From Anaerotignum faecicola (GTDB lineage Bacteria > Bacillota > Clostridia > Lachnospirales > Anaerotignaceae), in the NCBI RefSeq assembly GCF_003865035.1, contig NZ_BHVZ01000001.1, forward strand, positions 310,001 through 374,000: 64,000 nucleotides of DNA. The letters run 5' to 3'. Both the position numbers and the translations under genes were made by a program. Shown piece by piece: positions 53,620 through 63,700 of this stretch (positions within the stretch are counted from its first letter, which is position 1; the number at the start of each line of letters is the position of its first letter). The notes below the pieces were generated by a model. That model searched no databases and was not told the DNA's origin. It saw only the letters and a program-made list of their open reading frames with translations.

Positions 53620-56445
53620 TCAACTATCATCTCTGCCTTTAATTCCGAGTTTTTCACGCTTCTCTACATCTTCCGGTTTCGATGACATTAACGCATAAAG
53701 CATAAGGGTATTATCGAATCTGTCCTTAAATGGAATAATTGTATTTCCATAAAAAATCAGCCCTTCTCCCTCTCCACTGTTTGTTACATAGGAAAGCTGG
53801 TGTGTTGAAATATTAAGCTGTTTTGCCAGAATCTGTCGATCCCCGGATGCCTGGTTGAGCATCAGGATAAAGTCTGAGTTTTCAAAGATATTCTCGATTT
53901 CCCTTGAAGCAAGCAGATCTTTTACGTTCTGTGTGATACCAGTCGGAATACCGCCCCACTTACGAAATCTCTTCCAGATTTCTACACTGTATGCTGCTGT
54001 CTGTTCTTCTTTCAGCAACAGATGGAACTCATCAATATAATATCTGGTGGACTTATGAGCAGAACGGTTGACTGTTACCCTGTTCCAAACCTGATCCTGA
54101 ACAATCAACATGCCAAGTTTTTTAAGCTGTTTACCAAGGTCTTTAATATCGAAACATACCAGACGATTGTTCAACTCTACATTTGTACGGTGATTAAACA
54201 CCTTCAGGGAACCATTTACATAGATTTCCAGTGCAGTTGCCAGCCTCTGCGACTCTGCCTCTTCCTGTTTGCGAAGCAGATTATATAAATCTTCCAGGAT
54301 TGGCATTTTCTCTGGAACCGGATCAGAAAGATAGTCCTGATATACCAGACGTACACATCGGTCAATAATTGTTTTTTCCACTGGTTCCAGACCATTTTTC
54401 CCTCCTACTACCAGTTCACAAAGCGAAAGGATAAAATCTGATTTCAGAGATAGCGGATCGTCATCATCCGCATAATTGATGTTAATGTCCATTGGATTGA
54501 TGTAATCATGACTGGTCGGAGAAATACGGATAACCTGCCCGTTAAATGCCCTGACTAACGGAAAATATTCACCCTCCGGATCACAGATGATAATGTCGTC
54601 TTTTGTGACAATAAACACATTGGTAATCTCTCTCTTTGCCGCAAAAGATTTACCAGATCCAGGAGTACCAAGTATCAGACCATTTGGATTCTTCAGCTTT
54701 TTCCGATCTGCCATGATCAGGTTATTAGACAGGGCATTTAACCCATAATAGATAGATTCCCCACCCATAAACAGTTCCTGCGTTGTAAATGGAACAAAAA
54801 TAGCTGTCGATGTGGTAGTCAATGCCCGCTTGATCGGAATCCAGTTTTTTCCAAGCGGTAAACTGCTCATAAGGCCCTGTTCCTGCTGATAGTCCAGTCT
54901 TTTTAATGCACAGTTATATTTTTGTGCAATACCTGCCGTCTGGAATACCACATTTTCCAACTCCTGTTTATTTTTCGCTGTATTTAAAAACACCACAGTC
55001 ACAAGAAACATTCTTTCATTTCTTGACTGTAAATCTTCCAGAAGTCTTTTCGCTTCCCCTCCGTATGTATTCAGGTCAGATGGAATAATATCCATATCAT
55101 ATCCGGAACGTACCGCTTTTTTCTGTTCCTCGATTTTCATGCGGTTAATGTCCGTAACCTTACTCTTGACCAGTTTGATTGCTTTCATCTGGTCGATGGA
55201 CTGGATATGCAGATTAACAAGCAGGTTACAGTCCATTTCCAGAAATTCAGCAAGCATTTTATCCGTCAGCTCTGGTGCCAGAATCTGCAGATAGCATACT
55301 GCTCCGATGGTATCTCCCATCTGAAAATCCTTTCCATTTTTGAACAGGAAACTGGATGGTGCAATATAATCCTTTGTATTCAGCCCGGTACGCAGCATAT
55401 CATCATAGCTGAACTTGAATGGCACTTTGACATTCTGGTTGAATGTTTCATACATGATCTGCAAACGCTCCGCACCATTTAACGGATACGCAGATACCCC
55501 AAAAACCTTAAAATTATTGAGTATATCTGTTTCGATACGTTCCAGTTTTGGTTTTGCTTCCCGGATATTGTCAGCTTCAATTCCAAATGTAATGTACTTG
55601 GTTCTGACAAGACCATTATTTCCTTTTGCCAACTGATTTCTGAGCATCTGGGCAAACTCCATACGCAGATCATCAAAACTGTCATTCTGCTTTTTGATAC
55701 GGATCACATCTTCATATTCTGTCATGTTGCTGTGATGATTGATAAAGGACAACTGAAAATGGATGGTGCTGTCAAAATAATTCAGGAAATCACACCAGTT
55801 CTCAAAAATCGCATTTTTATCCTCATTCTGTGCCAACTGATAGTTGATATCATAAAAACGAATCGTCTTTGAATAATACCCATCCTCCACACGACAGATT
55901 CCGTCTTTTCCCATTTCCCTGTATGGAATGGACTGCTGTGCGGTAATATCTTTCCCTTTATTTCTACTGTCTTTATTCGTACTGGATATTTTCTTTACAG
56001 TACCTTTTTTTCCACTGGATTTTACAGAACCCGACGGCTTTGTCTTTTTTTTATGCTTTTCTTCTTTCTTTGCCTGTTTCTGTGCCGCCTTTTCTTCACG
56101 AGCAGCCTGTTTTGCCGCCTGCTTCGCAAGTTTTCTTTCTTCTTTTTCGTGTGCCTTATGTAATTTCATTTCATATTTCTGGGCTTTTTTCCAGGCACGT
56201 TTTTCCCGTCTGCTTAATTTACGTCTTGGTCTGCGGACACCTCGGTGTCGCTCCAGTGCTTCATACCCCGTAACCATCGGTACTCCCATCAAACGCTGTC
56301 TGTCCTTTGCATAATCTTCTGCCTCGTCCGGATCAAACACTGGTAAACCATCAGCAGAATCCTCTTCATCCAGCCACCAGTCATCCGGATGGGAAAATTC
56401 TTCTGTCTGCTCTGGAAGATTCTTATCGTTTCTTACTTTTTCCAC
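53620..56445 (-). CDS. VirB4-like conjugation ATPase (CD1110 family)
   Basis: 941 residues from GTG 56443-56445 (AAAGGAGG nine bases upstream). A long Lys/Arg/Ala-rich N-terminal extension (about 65-160), then the TraC/VirB4 fold with Walker A GTPGSGKSFAAKRE (near 597) and Walker B YYIDEFHLLL. It powers pilus or channel assembly at the inner face of the membrane. It overlaps PrgI by 23 bases. The basic extension is typical for this ICE family and may contact DNA. Confidence 0.94.
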   Translation of the reverse strand: MEKVRNDKNLPEQTEEFSHPDDWWLDEEDSADGLPVFDPDEAEDYAKDRQRLMGVPMVTGYEALERHRGVRRPRRKLSRREKRAWKKAQKYEMKLHKAHEKEERKLAKQAAKQAAREEKAAQKQAKKEEKHKKKTKPSGSVKSSGKKGTVKKISSTNKDSRNKGKDITAQQSIPYREMGKDGICRVEDGYYSKTIRFYDINYQLAQNEDKNAIFENWCDFLNYFDSTIHFQLSFINHHSNMTEYEDVIRIKKQNDSFDDLRMEFAQMLRNQLAKGNNGLVRTKYITFGIEADNIREAKPKLERIETDILNNFKVFGVSAYPLNGAERLQIMYETFNQNVKVPFKFSYDDMLRTGLNTKDYIAPSSFLFKNGKDFQMGDTIGAVCYLQILAPELTDKMLAEFLEMDCNLLVNLHIQSIDQMKAIKLVKSKVTDINRMKIEEQKKAVRSGYDMDIIPSDLNTYGGEAKRLLEDLQSRNERMFLVTVVFLNTAKNKQELENVVFQTAGIAQKYNCALKRLDYQQEQGLMSSLPLGKNWIPIKRALTTTSTAIFVPFTTQELFMGGESIYYGLNALSNNLIMADRKKLKNPNGLILGTPGSGKSFAAKREITNVFIVTKDDIIICDPEGEYFPLVRAFNGQVIRISPTSHDYINPMDININYADDDDPLSLKSDFILSLCELVVGGKNGLEPVEKTIIDRCVRLVYQDYLSDPVPEKMPILEDLYNLLRKQEEAESQRLATALEIYVNGSLKVFNHRTNVELNNRLVCFDIKDLGKQLKKLGMLIVQDQVWNRVTVNRSAHKSTRYYIDEFHLLLKEEQTAAYSVEIWKRFRKWGGIPTGITQNVKDLLASREIENIFENSDFILMLNQASGDRQILAKQLNISTHQLSYVTNSGEGEGLIFYGNTIIPFKDRFDNTLMLYALMSSKPEDVEKREKLGIKGRDDS

Positions 56446-56794
56446 GAACGGTACCTCCTTTCGCTTTTGTCAAAATTCTCTTTTTTTCATAGAGGTTTTC
56501 CACCTCATATTTCCGTACCGGAGGACGGATAAATTTTACTGTAATCACGTTTTTGAGGACTTTCTCTAAAGGAAGTCCATCTTTTTCATACATGGCAAAT
56601 AAAAAAGCCGGAAGCATCAGCAGACACATTCCGGTTGCCGCATTACTCGAACCAATCAATCCCCTTGACAGGAAATAAAACGGAAGCCCTACTGCCGCTG
56701 CAATACCAAGGCAGATAAGCTGTCGTTTTGTAAGATTGAAAATAATTTTATTTTTTACTTTTGTCAGATCTTTTGGTACTGATACAAAAGCCAT
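56423..56794 (-). CDS. PrgI family mating-channel protein
   Basis: About 124 residues from ATG 56792-56794 (GGAG nine bases upstream). Typical start MAFVSVPKDLTKVKNKIIFNLT, two adjacent membrane helices (about 29-48 and 53-70) and a basic tail. PrgI proteins are small membrane partners of VirB4, comparable to VirB3. Confidence 0.88.
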   Translation of the reverse strand: MAFVSVPKDLTKVKNKIIFNLTKRQLICLGIAAAVGLPFYFLSRGLIGSSNAATGMCLLMLPAFLFAMYEKDGLPLEKVLKNVITVKFIRPPVRKYEVENLYEKKRILTKAKGGTVRGKSKKR

Positions 56795-56817
56795 TTTCAT
56801 CGTCTCCTTTTCCACAT

Positions 56818-57687
56818 TTAGTGTGCATTAAAGATGCTCTTTGAGAAATTAGCTGTTTTCATAAGACTGAAACACAGTATCACTGTATATGCCATTACAC
56901 TGAGCAGTGCCGTATGCACATTGTCTGATACCTGTATGTTTGCAACCAGCACAGAATAAATGCCCACACACACCATGATAAAAAATCCCTGAAATGCCAG
57001 TGCAAACAATCCTCTTAAATAATTGCTTCCAATCTGTCCCCATTCCCGGTTGCTCATAGTGGCAAATGGAATCGCACCGATTGACGAATACAGATAAATT
57101 TCTATCATACGACCATATAAAATGACCGTTATAAAAACGGATATAACCTTTAAACACAGGCTCGCCAGAAGCGTTTCCAGTGCCAGTATAATCAGTTCCC
57201 CTACTTCCATTGATTCCATTGCTGTCTCCATCGAGGTGATTACCGAATCAATATTGATTGCCGTCTGCTGGTTGATAACACCTGCCGCCCGGTTCACTAC
57301 ATTCTGCCCAACATCAAAAATTGCCATTGTGATCGTAAAAGCATTGCTTACGAACCAGACTGCTACCCACATCTTGAAAAAATATTTGAAAAACATCCAT
57401 GTATCTATGTCATGCATATTATTCTTTTCGGTGAGCATGGAAATCAACTCATAGCACAACACAAAGGTTATGATCATTCCGGCAATCGGTACAATCACAG
57501 AATCCGACAGATTTTGGATCAAGCTGAAAATACTGCCACTCCAGCCCTGGGGCGTTTGCCCAACCTGACTTGCAATATCACCGGTTTTTTCATTCACATC
57601 GGTAAACATGTTCGTCAGGTTTGAGCTGACCATGCCTGTAAGGAGGTTACGCATCCATTCTTCTATGGACTCAAAAATCTTATCCAT
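56818..57687 (-). CDS. VirB6/TrbL-like channel protein (CD1112 family)
   Basis: 289 residues with about six membrane helices, a start typical of the family (MDKIFESIEEWMRNLLTGMVSSNLTNMF) and the segment GRMIEIYLYSSIGAIPFATMSNREWGQIG. It forms the polytopic core of the DNA channel. AAAGGAG precedes the ATG. Placed between the Maff2 pilin-like gene and PrgI. Confidence 0.9.
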   Translation of the reverse strand: MDKIFESIEEWMRNLLTGMVSSNLTNMFTDVNEKTGDIASQVGQTPQGWSGSIFSLIQNLSDSVIVPIAGMIITFVLCYELISMLTEKNNMHDIDTWMFFKYFFKMWVAVWFVSNAFTITMAIFDVGQNVVNRAAGVINQQTAINIDSVITSMETAMESMEVGELIILALETLLASLCLKVISVFITVILYGRMIEIYLYSSIGAIPFATMSNREWGQIGSNYLRGLFALAFQGFFIMVCVGIYSVLVANIQVSDNVHTALLSVMAYTVILCFSLMKTANFSKSIFNAH

Positions 57688-57714
57688 GCGTGTTCTCCTT
57701 TCTTACTGCCCCGG

Positions 57715-57927
57715 CTAAAACAAATTCGCCAGTAATGGTACAAGCTGTGTACCGATCAGAACGACACCTCCACCTGCCATAAGCTGCTTGATTCCCTGGG
57801 ACTTGGCTCCGGGATTGTCATTTCCATATCCTTCCAGGAGATTGATAACTCCCCAAACTGCCAGACCAGCTCCGATTGCAACAACCAGAGTCTGTAAAAT
57901 ATTAATTGCGGATGTAAAAAACGCCAT
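57715..57927 (-). CDS. Maff2 family protein (VirB2-pilin-like)
   Basis: 70 residues with two hydrophobic helices separated by a short polar loop (EGYGNDNPGAKSQGIKQL). Small two-helix proteins of this family are taken to be pilin-like parts of the channel. AAAGGAG lies before the ATG. The region upstream contains a micro-ORF and a GC-rich hairpin. Confidence 0.85.
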   Translation of the reverse strand: MAFFTSAINILQTLVVAIGAGLAVWGVINLLEGYGNDNPGAKSQGIKQLMAGGGVVLIGTQLVPLLANLF

Positions 57928-57981
57928 AATCTATGTTCTCCTTTCGTAACTGCTGTTTTCATTGTGATTTTTTAACGGTTA

Positions 57982-58029
57982 CTACTCGGAGGGTTCCGCC
58001 CTGATGGGCGGTCTTTCATGCTTACGCAT
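57982..58029 (-). CDS. 15-residue micro-ORF with strong ribosome site between VirD4 and Maff2
   Basis: ATG 58027-58029 follows GGGAGGTAGCG and encodes MRKHERPPIRAEPSE before TAG. A hairpin CCGCCC-TGAT-GGGCGG (57995-58010) lies inside the frame. The match to a ribosome site is as good as for the real genes around it. It may be a leader peptide controlling the Maff2-VirB6-VirB4 block by stalling, or a tiny protein. Confidence 0.4.
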   Translation of the reverse strand: MRKHERPPIRAEPSE

Positions 58030-58073
58030 ATCGCTACCTCCCAAAAGGGCATAAAAAAAGAGCTATGTATGTT

Positions 58074-60011
58074 TTACGTTACATGCTCTGTGCCTTCATT
58101 TTCACTATTTGATTGTTCTTCCAGTTCACTGCCTTCATACATATAAAGGTCGAACTGTTCTTCCGGATCTAACCGGACTTCCATCTGATGTTTCATGTAT
58201 TCTTCCACATGGAACTCATTCTTTTTATCATAATCGGATAACTGCTTATACCGTTTATGTTTTGTAATATCAAATTTATCACTGTAAAACGGACGGACAC
58301 CACGAAGCTGTAAAATACACTTGTTGCCGTCCATGACTGCCAGTTCATCCCGGCTCATCAGTTCTTTTCCTGTTTTCTGATAGTTCAGACCATAAGACCT
58401 GCTCTGTCCTCTTGTATCAGAAGTGTTATATAAGTCAATGGTTTCCTTACCCAGTGTTTCTGAAATTTCTTTCAGAGTGGTACTTTCCTTACCTCCAAGG
58501 AATAACATTGTGTCGCAATTCCCGGTAATGGTTTCGGCTGCATCCTTGTAAATGGTCTTGAGCTGCGACTGGGACTGGAGTATAATAGAAGCAGAAATTT
58601 CCCTGCTTCGGATCGTTGCAATCAGCTTATCGAACTTCGGAATCTGACCGATATTTGCGAACTCGTCACAGAGGATTCTTACATGATAAGGCAGTCTTCC
58701 ATGATGAACGTCATCGGCTCTATCACATAACAGATTGAAAAGCTGACTGTACATCATGGCAACCACAAAGTTAAATGTATCATCCGTATCAGAGATTACA
58801 ATAAACAATGCAGTTCTTTGATCTCCGATCATATCCAGCTCCATCTCATCATAAGACATAAGCTCCCGCAGTTCCGCAATATCAAAGGGTGCGAGTCTGG
58901 CACCACAACTGATTAAAATACTTTTTGCTGTCTTTCCTGCAGCCAGCTTGTATTTTTTATACTGCCTTACTGCAAAATGATTCGGCTCGTCTCTTTCCAG
59001 CTCCTCAAATAACAGATCCACTGCATTTTTAAACTCTTCATCTTCTTCCCTGGTTTCACTGGCATTGATAAATTCCAGCAGGGTTGAAAAATTCTGTTCT
59101 TCCTCTGGTGCTTCATAATAGATATAACCAATCAAAGCACAATACAGCAGACGTTCCGCTTTTGTCCAGAAATCCTCGGAAGATTTTTCTCCCTCTCCTT
59201 TGGTATTTACCATGATCGTATTTACCAGTTTCAGAATATCTTTTTCCGAACAAATGTAATGAAACGGATTATAGTGCATACTTTTGGCAAAGTTGATAGT
59301 ATTCAGCACCTTGATTTTGTAAGGAGCCATTACCACTCTGCCATTTTTATCACGCAGGATTTTCCCATTTTTATCTTTCTTCGGTGTCCCTCGTGCTAAC
59401 ATCTTACCACATTCTACGATAATTGTCCCCTTGGGATCAGTAACCACAAAGCTCACATTATCCGGCATCTGCATAAGCTGTGGTTTCACATAAAATCTGG
59501 TCTTGCCGCTGCCAGATCCCCCGATTACTATGACATTCTTGTTTCTGGCATACTTTGGTTTCTTTGGTCTGCTGTTCATGGTCAGACGTTCCGTTTGTGT
59601 CAACAGAATATTATTCTCAAAGACCGGATCAATAAAAGGTGCTATATCCTTTTCATTTCCCCATCTGGCAGAACCATATTCCTCCCCTTGGCGAAACTTC
59701 TTTCCATTCTTTCCTTTGAAATATACCACTGCCCACACACTGACTGCTGCGATAGTTCCCGCAGCCAGACTTTTCGGTTGTATACTCGGCAACAACTTTT
59801 TAAACGCTAACGGATAGTTCATAAGAAGAACCATCAGCCTGTCCACCACTGTACTGCCTCTGCAATATTGATACAGCCAGGTGCATTTATTTACCACATA
59901 AAATACAACCACATACGGAATATGCAACAGAACCTTTTTTATCACTTCTGCATTCGGGGGACGCACCTGAAATCCTTTCAGTTTTTTCTTTATATTTTTT
60001 ATCCCACTCAT
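58074..60011 (-). CDS. VirD4-like coupling protein (CD1115 family)
   Basis: 645 residues: two N-terminal membrane segments (about 30-45 and 82-96), Walker A GGSGSGKTRFYVKP (near 167), Walker B RILCDEFANIGQIP, and the TraG/VirD4 motif FLGGKESTTLKEISE. It brings the relaxase-DNA complex to the secretion channel. Its ATGA start overlaps the end of pcfB. Confidence 0.95.
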   Translation of the reverse strand: MSGIKNIKKKLKGFQVRPPNAEVIKKVLLHIPYVVVFYVVNKCTWLYQYCRGSTVVDRLMVLLMNYPLAFKKLLPSIQPKSLAAGTIAAVSVWAVVYFKGKNGKKFRQGEEYGSARWGNEKDIAPFIDPVFENNILLTQTERLTMNSRPKKPKYARNKNVIVIGGSGSGKTRFYVKPQLMQMPDNVSFVVTDPKGTIIVECGKMLARGTPKKDKNGKILRDKNGRVVMAPYKIKVLNTINFAKSMHYNPFHYICSEKDILKLVNTIMVNTKGEGEKSSEDFWTKAERLLYCALIGYIYYEAPEEEQNFSTLLEFINASETREEDEEFKNAVDLLFEELERDEPNHFAVRQYKKYKLAAGKTAKSILISCGARLAPFDIAELRELMSYDEMELDMIGDQRTALFIVISDTDDTFNFVVAMMYSQLFNLLCDRADDVHHGRLPYHVRILCDEFANIGQIPKFDKLIATIRSREISASIILQSQSQLKTIYKDAAETITGNCDTMLFLGGKESTTLKEISETLGKETIDLYNTSDTRGQSRSYGLNYQKTGKELMSRDELAVMDGNKCILQLRGVRPFYSDKFDITKHKRYKQLSDYDKKNEFHVEEYMKHQMEVRLDPEEQFDLYMYEGSELEEQSNSENEGTEHVT

Positions 60012-60526
60012 AAGGTCGGCTCCTTCTGTTTTTCTTTCGATTTTTCCCGTTCTCTCTGTTTATCCTGGCTGCGGGCTGCGATTGCCTGCTGTAATTTCTT
60101 ACGGACAGACGGTTTCTTTGTTTTATTCAATGTCTTTCCGGTAAATTCCCGAAATGCCGCTGTCATCACATCCACATCCCTTGCCTTGAAGAAAACAAAA
60201 TATCTCGGTGGATCTACGGCCTTATCACGTTTCAGGCTAAAATCAATGCTATATTTTTTTGCCACTTTTTCAAAAGCCTTAATATTGTTATCCGTAATCT
60301 CAATGTTGGAAAGCTGAACATTCTGCTGTGCCAGCTTCTTTAAACTCTGCTTCCCATGATAATCTTTATCTGGCGGTCCTTTTACCTGCTGTTTTCTTGC
60401 TTTCTCTGCTTTTTCTTTCTCTATTGCTGCCAGAAAACGCATCATTGCCTGTTTCAATAAGCGAACTGTCACTTTTCCGCCAGTGATACACAGGGACACT
60501 GTTTTTTCATTCACTTCTTCCTGCAT
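60008..60526 (-). CDS. pcfB: PcfB family relaxosome accessory protein
   Basis: 172 residues from ATG 60524-60526. Contains KTVSLCITGGKVTVRLLKQAMMRFLAAIE, the central LSNIEITDNNIKAFEKVAKKYSIDFSLKRD... RYFVFFKARDVDVMTAAFREF, and a highly basic tail. PcfB in pCF10 helps load the relaxosome on the coupling protein; here it precedes VirD4 directly. Confidence 0.88.
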   Translation of the reverse strand: MQEEVNEKTVSLCITGGKVTVRLLKQAMMRFLAAIEKEKAEKARKQQVKGPPDKDYHGKQSLKKLAQQNVQLSNIEITDNNIKAFEKVAKKYSIDFSLKRDKAVDPPRYFVFFKARDVDVMTAAFREFTGKTLNKTKKPSVRKKLQQAIAARSQDKQREREKSKEKQKEPTL

Positions 60527-60540
60527 CAATCTGTTCCTTT

Positions 60541-60654
60541 CTATGGTTTTCCAACAGACGGTCTTCCTTTGCTCCTACCCGGATACAGCAGTACAGAACA
60601 AAGTTGACTACTAATACCAGAAGAATCCCTGCAATAATCAATAACGTTCTCATT
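60541..60654 (-). CDS. Small membrane protein, likely frameshifted
   Basis: From ATG 60652-60654 the frame gives a membrane helix MRTLLIIAGILLVLVVNF, then shifts into low-quality sequence and ends at 37 residues. Removing one T from the TTTT run (about 60598-60602) continues instead as VLYCCIRVGAKEDRLLENH... to a stop near 60507. That is the C-terminus I would expect for the small protein found at this position in related elements. Either an indel or an assembly error. Confidence 0.45.
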   Translation of the reverse strand, partial: NENVIDYCRDSSGISSQLCSVLLYPGRSKGRPSVGKP

Positions 60655-60723
60655 TTATACCCCTTTCATCATTCAAAAGGGCATCTACGACTTTGCTGCC
60701 CATAAATGCCCCTCCATTAACTT

Positions 60724-63700
60724 TTATTTTCTTTTTTTTGCAATCCAGACTGCTGATACACTGCCTGCCATGCCTGCAATCGCAAGCAAAATCCAAATCA
60801 GCATGTGTGTATTATCTCCGGTTTTCGGTGTATCTGTTACCTGTGTAGACGGTGTTTCCGGTGTTGGTGTTTCTTCCGGTTTTACCTCATCTTTCATCAC
60901 TACTTTCTGGATCTCTCCGGTATCCTCCACTGTAAATTTCACATCTTCCGCTACCAGATATCCATCAGGGGCAGACTCTTCACGAAGTGTATACTCCCCC
61001 ATCGGAAGCATTTCTATGTAGTGTGGTTTTTCCTCAGAAGTCCAGCTCTCTACTGTCTTACCGTCTTTGTCAAGAATGGTCAGTTTTGCTCCTGGCAGTT
61101 CCTTACCGGAAATATCTGTTTTGGAAATTTCTACCTTGGTCACATCATCTTTCATTTCTATTTTCTGTGGCTTTGCAGTGTCTTCAACGGTAAACGTGAT
61201 GCTTTCTGCTGTCACATAACCATCTGCCGGTTTTGTTTCTGTCAGAGTATATTTCTGTCCGACTACCAGTTCTTTGATGATATGAGCTTCTTTACCGGAA
61301 GTCCAGGAATCTACAACTTTACCGCTTTCATCAGTTACCTGTAACTTAGCTCCTTCCAGTTCTTTTCCGTCTGTCAGGGAAGTCTTAGTGATCTCGATTA
61401 CAGTCGGCTCGTCCTCAAAGGTAAAAGCATAAAATACTTTTTCCTTTTCTGCACCTCCATACTCAAACGTGAACTCCTGTGTTTCATCTGTCGTTGCAAA
61501 TCCAGGTGCCGGAGATGTTTCTTTGATATAATACGCAAAATCAATCGGTAAATCTGCCGTAAAAGTCAGCTTTCCTTCTTTGTCTGTTGCCAGTTCCTCG
61601 ATCACAGTATCTGCTTTCAGAATTACTTTTCCGTCTGCTCCTGTAATATCATCCTTGACACAGAGGGCAAATACCGCACCTTCCAGTACACGATCAGAAT
61701 CTTTCTCTTTTTTCACAACTTTCACTTCTACTTTCTGGCGGTTATTCTGCCAGTCAGCAGAGTAAGTAACCTCTGCAGTATCCTGATCCCGGTATGTCAG
61801 ATCAATCTCTCTTGCTTCATCATCCAGAACAAAGCCTTCTACTGTAGCTTTTTCTTTTACATAGTATTTGCCAAGCGGAAGTCCGGATATTTTTGCAATA
61901 CCGGTATCATCTGTTGTAATGGTTGCCACCAGCTCATCTTTTTTATAATGATCTTCACTTTCTCCGTCAGCAGACTTCACATCTTCTAAAGCATAAACTT
62001 CAAAAGTAACATCTTTCAGACTGCCTGTTACATACTGGAATAAATGGCTGATCCAGCCTCCAACGGAATCCAGTGCAGTTACTTTATCCAGAAATTCTCC
62101 ATTTTTATTGATGATAATCGTTCCTGTTGGCACATCATCTTTCATTTCAACTTTCTGGATTTCCCCGGTATCCTCAATCGTAAAAGTGATCTCTTCTGCC
62201 TTGAGGTATCCATAAGGAGCCATTTCTTCTCTGAGAGTATAGGTTTCCCCTACGGTAAGTCGTTCAATCAGATGCTGCTCGCCTTTTACAGATTTCCATG
62301 TATCAACTGCATTTCCAGCTTTGTCCAGAACAGTAAGTGTCGCACCTGACAATTCCACGCCAGTAGTTAAATCAGACTTGGAAACTACAACCTTTGTAGG
62401 CTGGTTCTTAAATACAGAAGATAACTGTACTACCTTAACATCCTGTCCCTGATATTCTGCTTTTACTTCCATAACTTCATCAGAAGATACATAACCATCT
62501 GGTGCTGCAAGTTCTTTGATATAATACTCACCAAATGGAAGATCCTGTGTAAATACAGCCTTTCCATCTTCTCCGGAAACAGCTTTTCCAAGCAGTGTGC
62601 CTGCTTTCACAATTACAGCTCCATGACCTTTCATATCATTCTTTGCATAAAGTCCAAACTCTGCTCCTGCAACGGCTGCTTCTGTATCAGCATCCTGTTT
62701 TACCACAGAAATTTCTACTTTCTGACGGTCATTTTCAAAGATAGCTGTCTGTTCAATGACTGGTGTTTCCTGATCTTTGTAAGAAAAAGTCATGATCTGT
62801 GCTTCACTGTTTAAAGCAAAGCCATCCGGTGCTGTCTTTTCAACAATCTTATAGCTTCCAAGCGGCAGATTTTTCAGGACCGCTTTTCCATCTTTATCCG
62901 TTGTAACCGTTTTTACCAGTGTTCCAGCAGCATATTCCAGAATACGGTTTCCATTATCATCTTTCTGGAAATCTGCAGTATAGATGTCCTCGGCAGCGTA
63001 AATCTCAAACTCTGCCCCTTCCCGATTTTCTGTCTGATATGTAAAATCATCCTTGAATCCGTCCAGAACTTCGCCCTTTTTCACGATAGTCAGTTCACCC
63101 TTAACAGGATGGTTCTCATAAACTGCTTCAATGATCACATCCCCGGAAATTCCGTCCATCTGGTATGCAGTATTGGAATCTACTGTTACCTCATAGTAAT
63201 TTTCATTCAAAGTATATCCATAAGGTGCATTTACTTCCTCAATGTGATAATGTCCGATTTTAAGATTCTGCGGAAGAATCAAATATCCCTGCTCATCTGT
63301 AAAATAGGATTTATGTTTTACTGTAGTCGGATAAGTTGTTACCTGCTCCACATATTTCTCAGTGTCCATGTTGAAAATCTTGAACTCTGTATTCTTCTGA
63401 AGCACTGCCTTTTTCGTCTCATCATCCTGTTTGATGATTTTCAGTTTCGCTTCAAACTCGTCATCCAGAAGCACTCTCCATGTCTGTGGCTGGTTCGGGT
63501 TGTTCTCAGTGATACGCACTGTAAAATCATCTACCGGAGTGTAATTATGAGGTGTCGTGGTTTCACGCACAATATAAGTTCCATAAGGAATCGCAATACT
63601 GCAGGCATAACCTTTTTCATCTGTAAAGATTTCTGTTGCTCCGTTTTCCCCGATCACTACCGGTTTTGCAGAATCAAAATCATAGCTTCCATCCTCTTTT

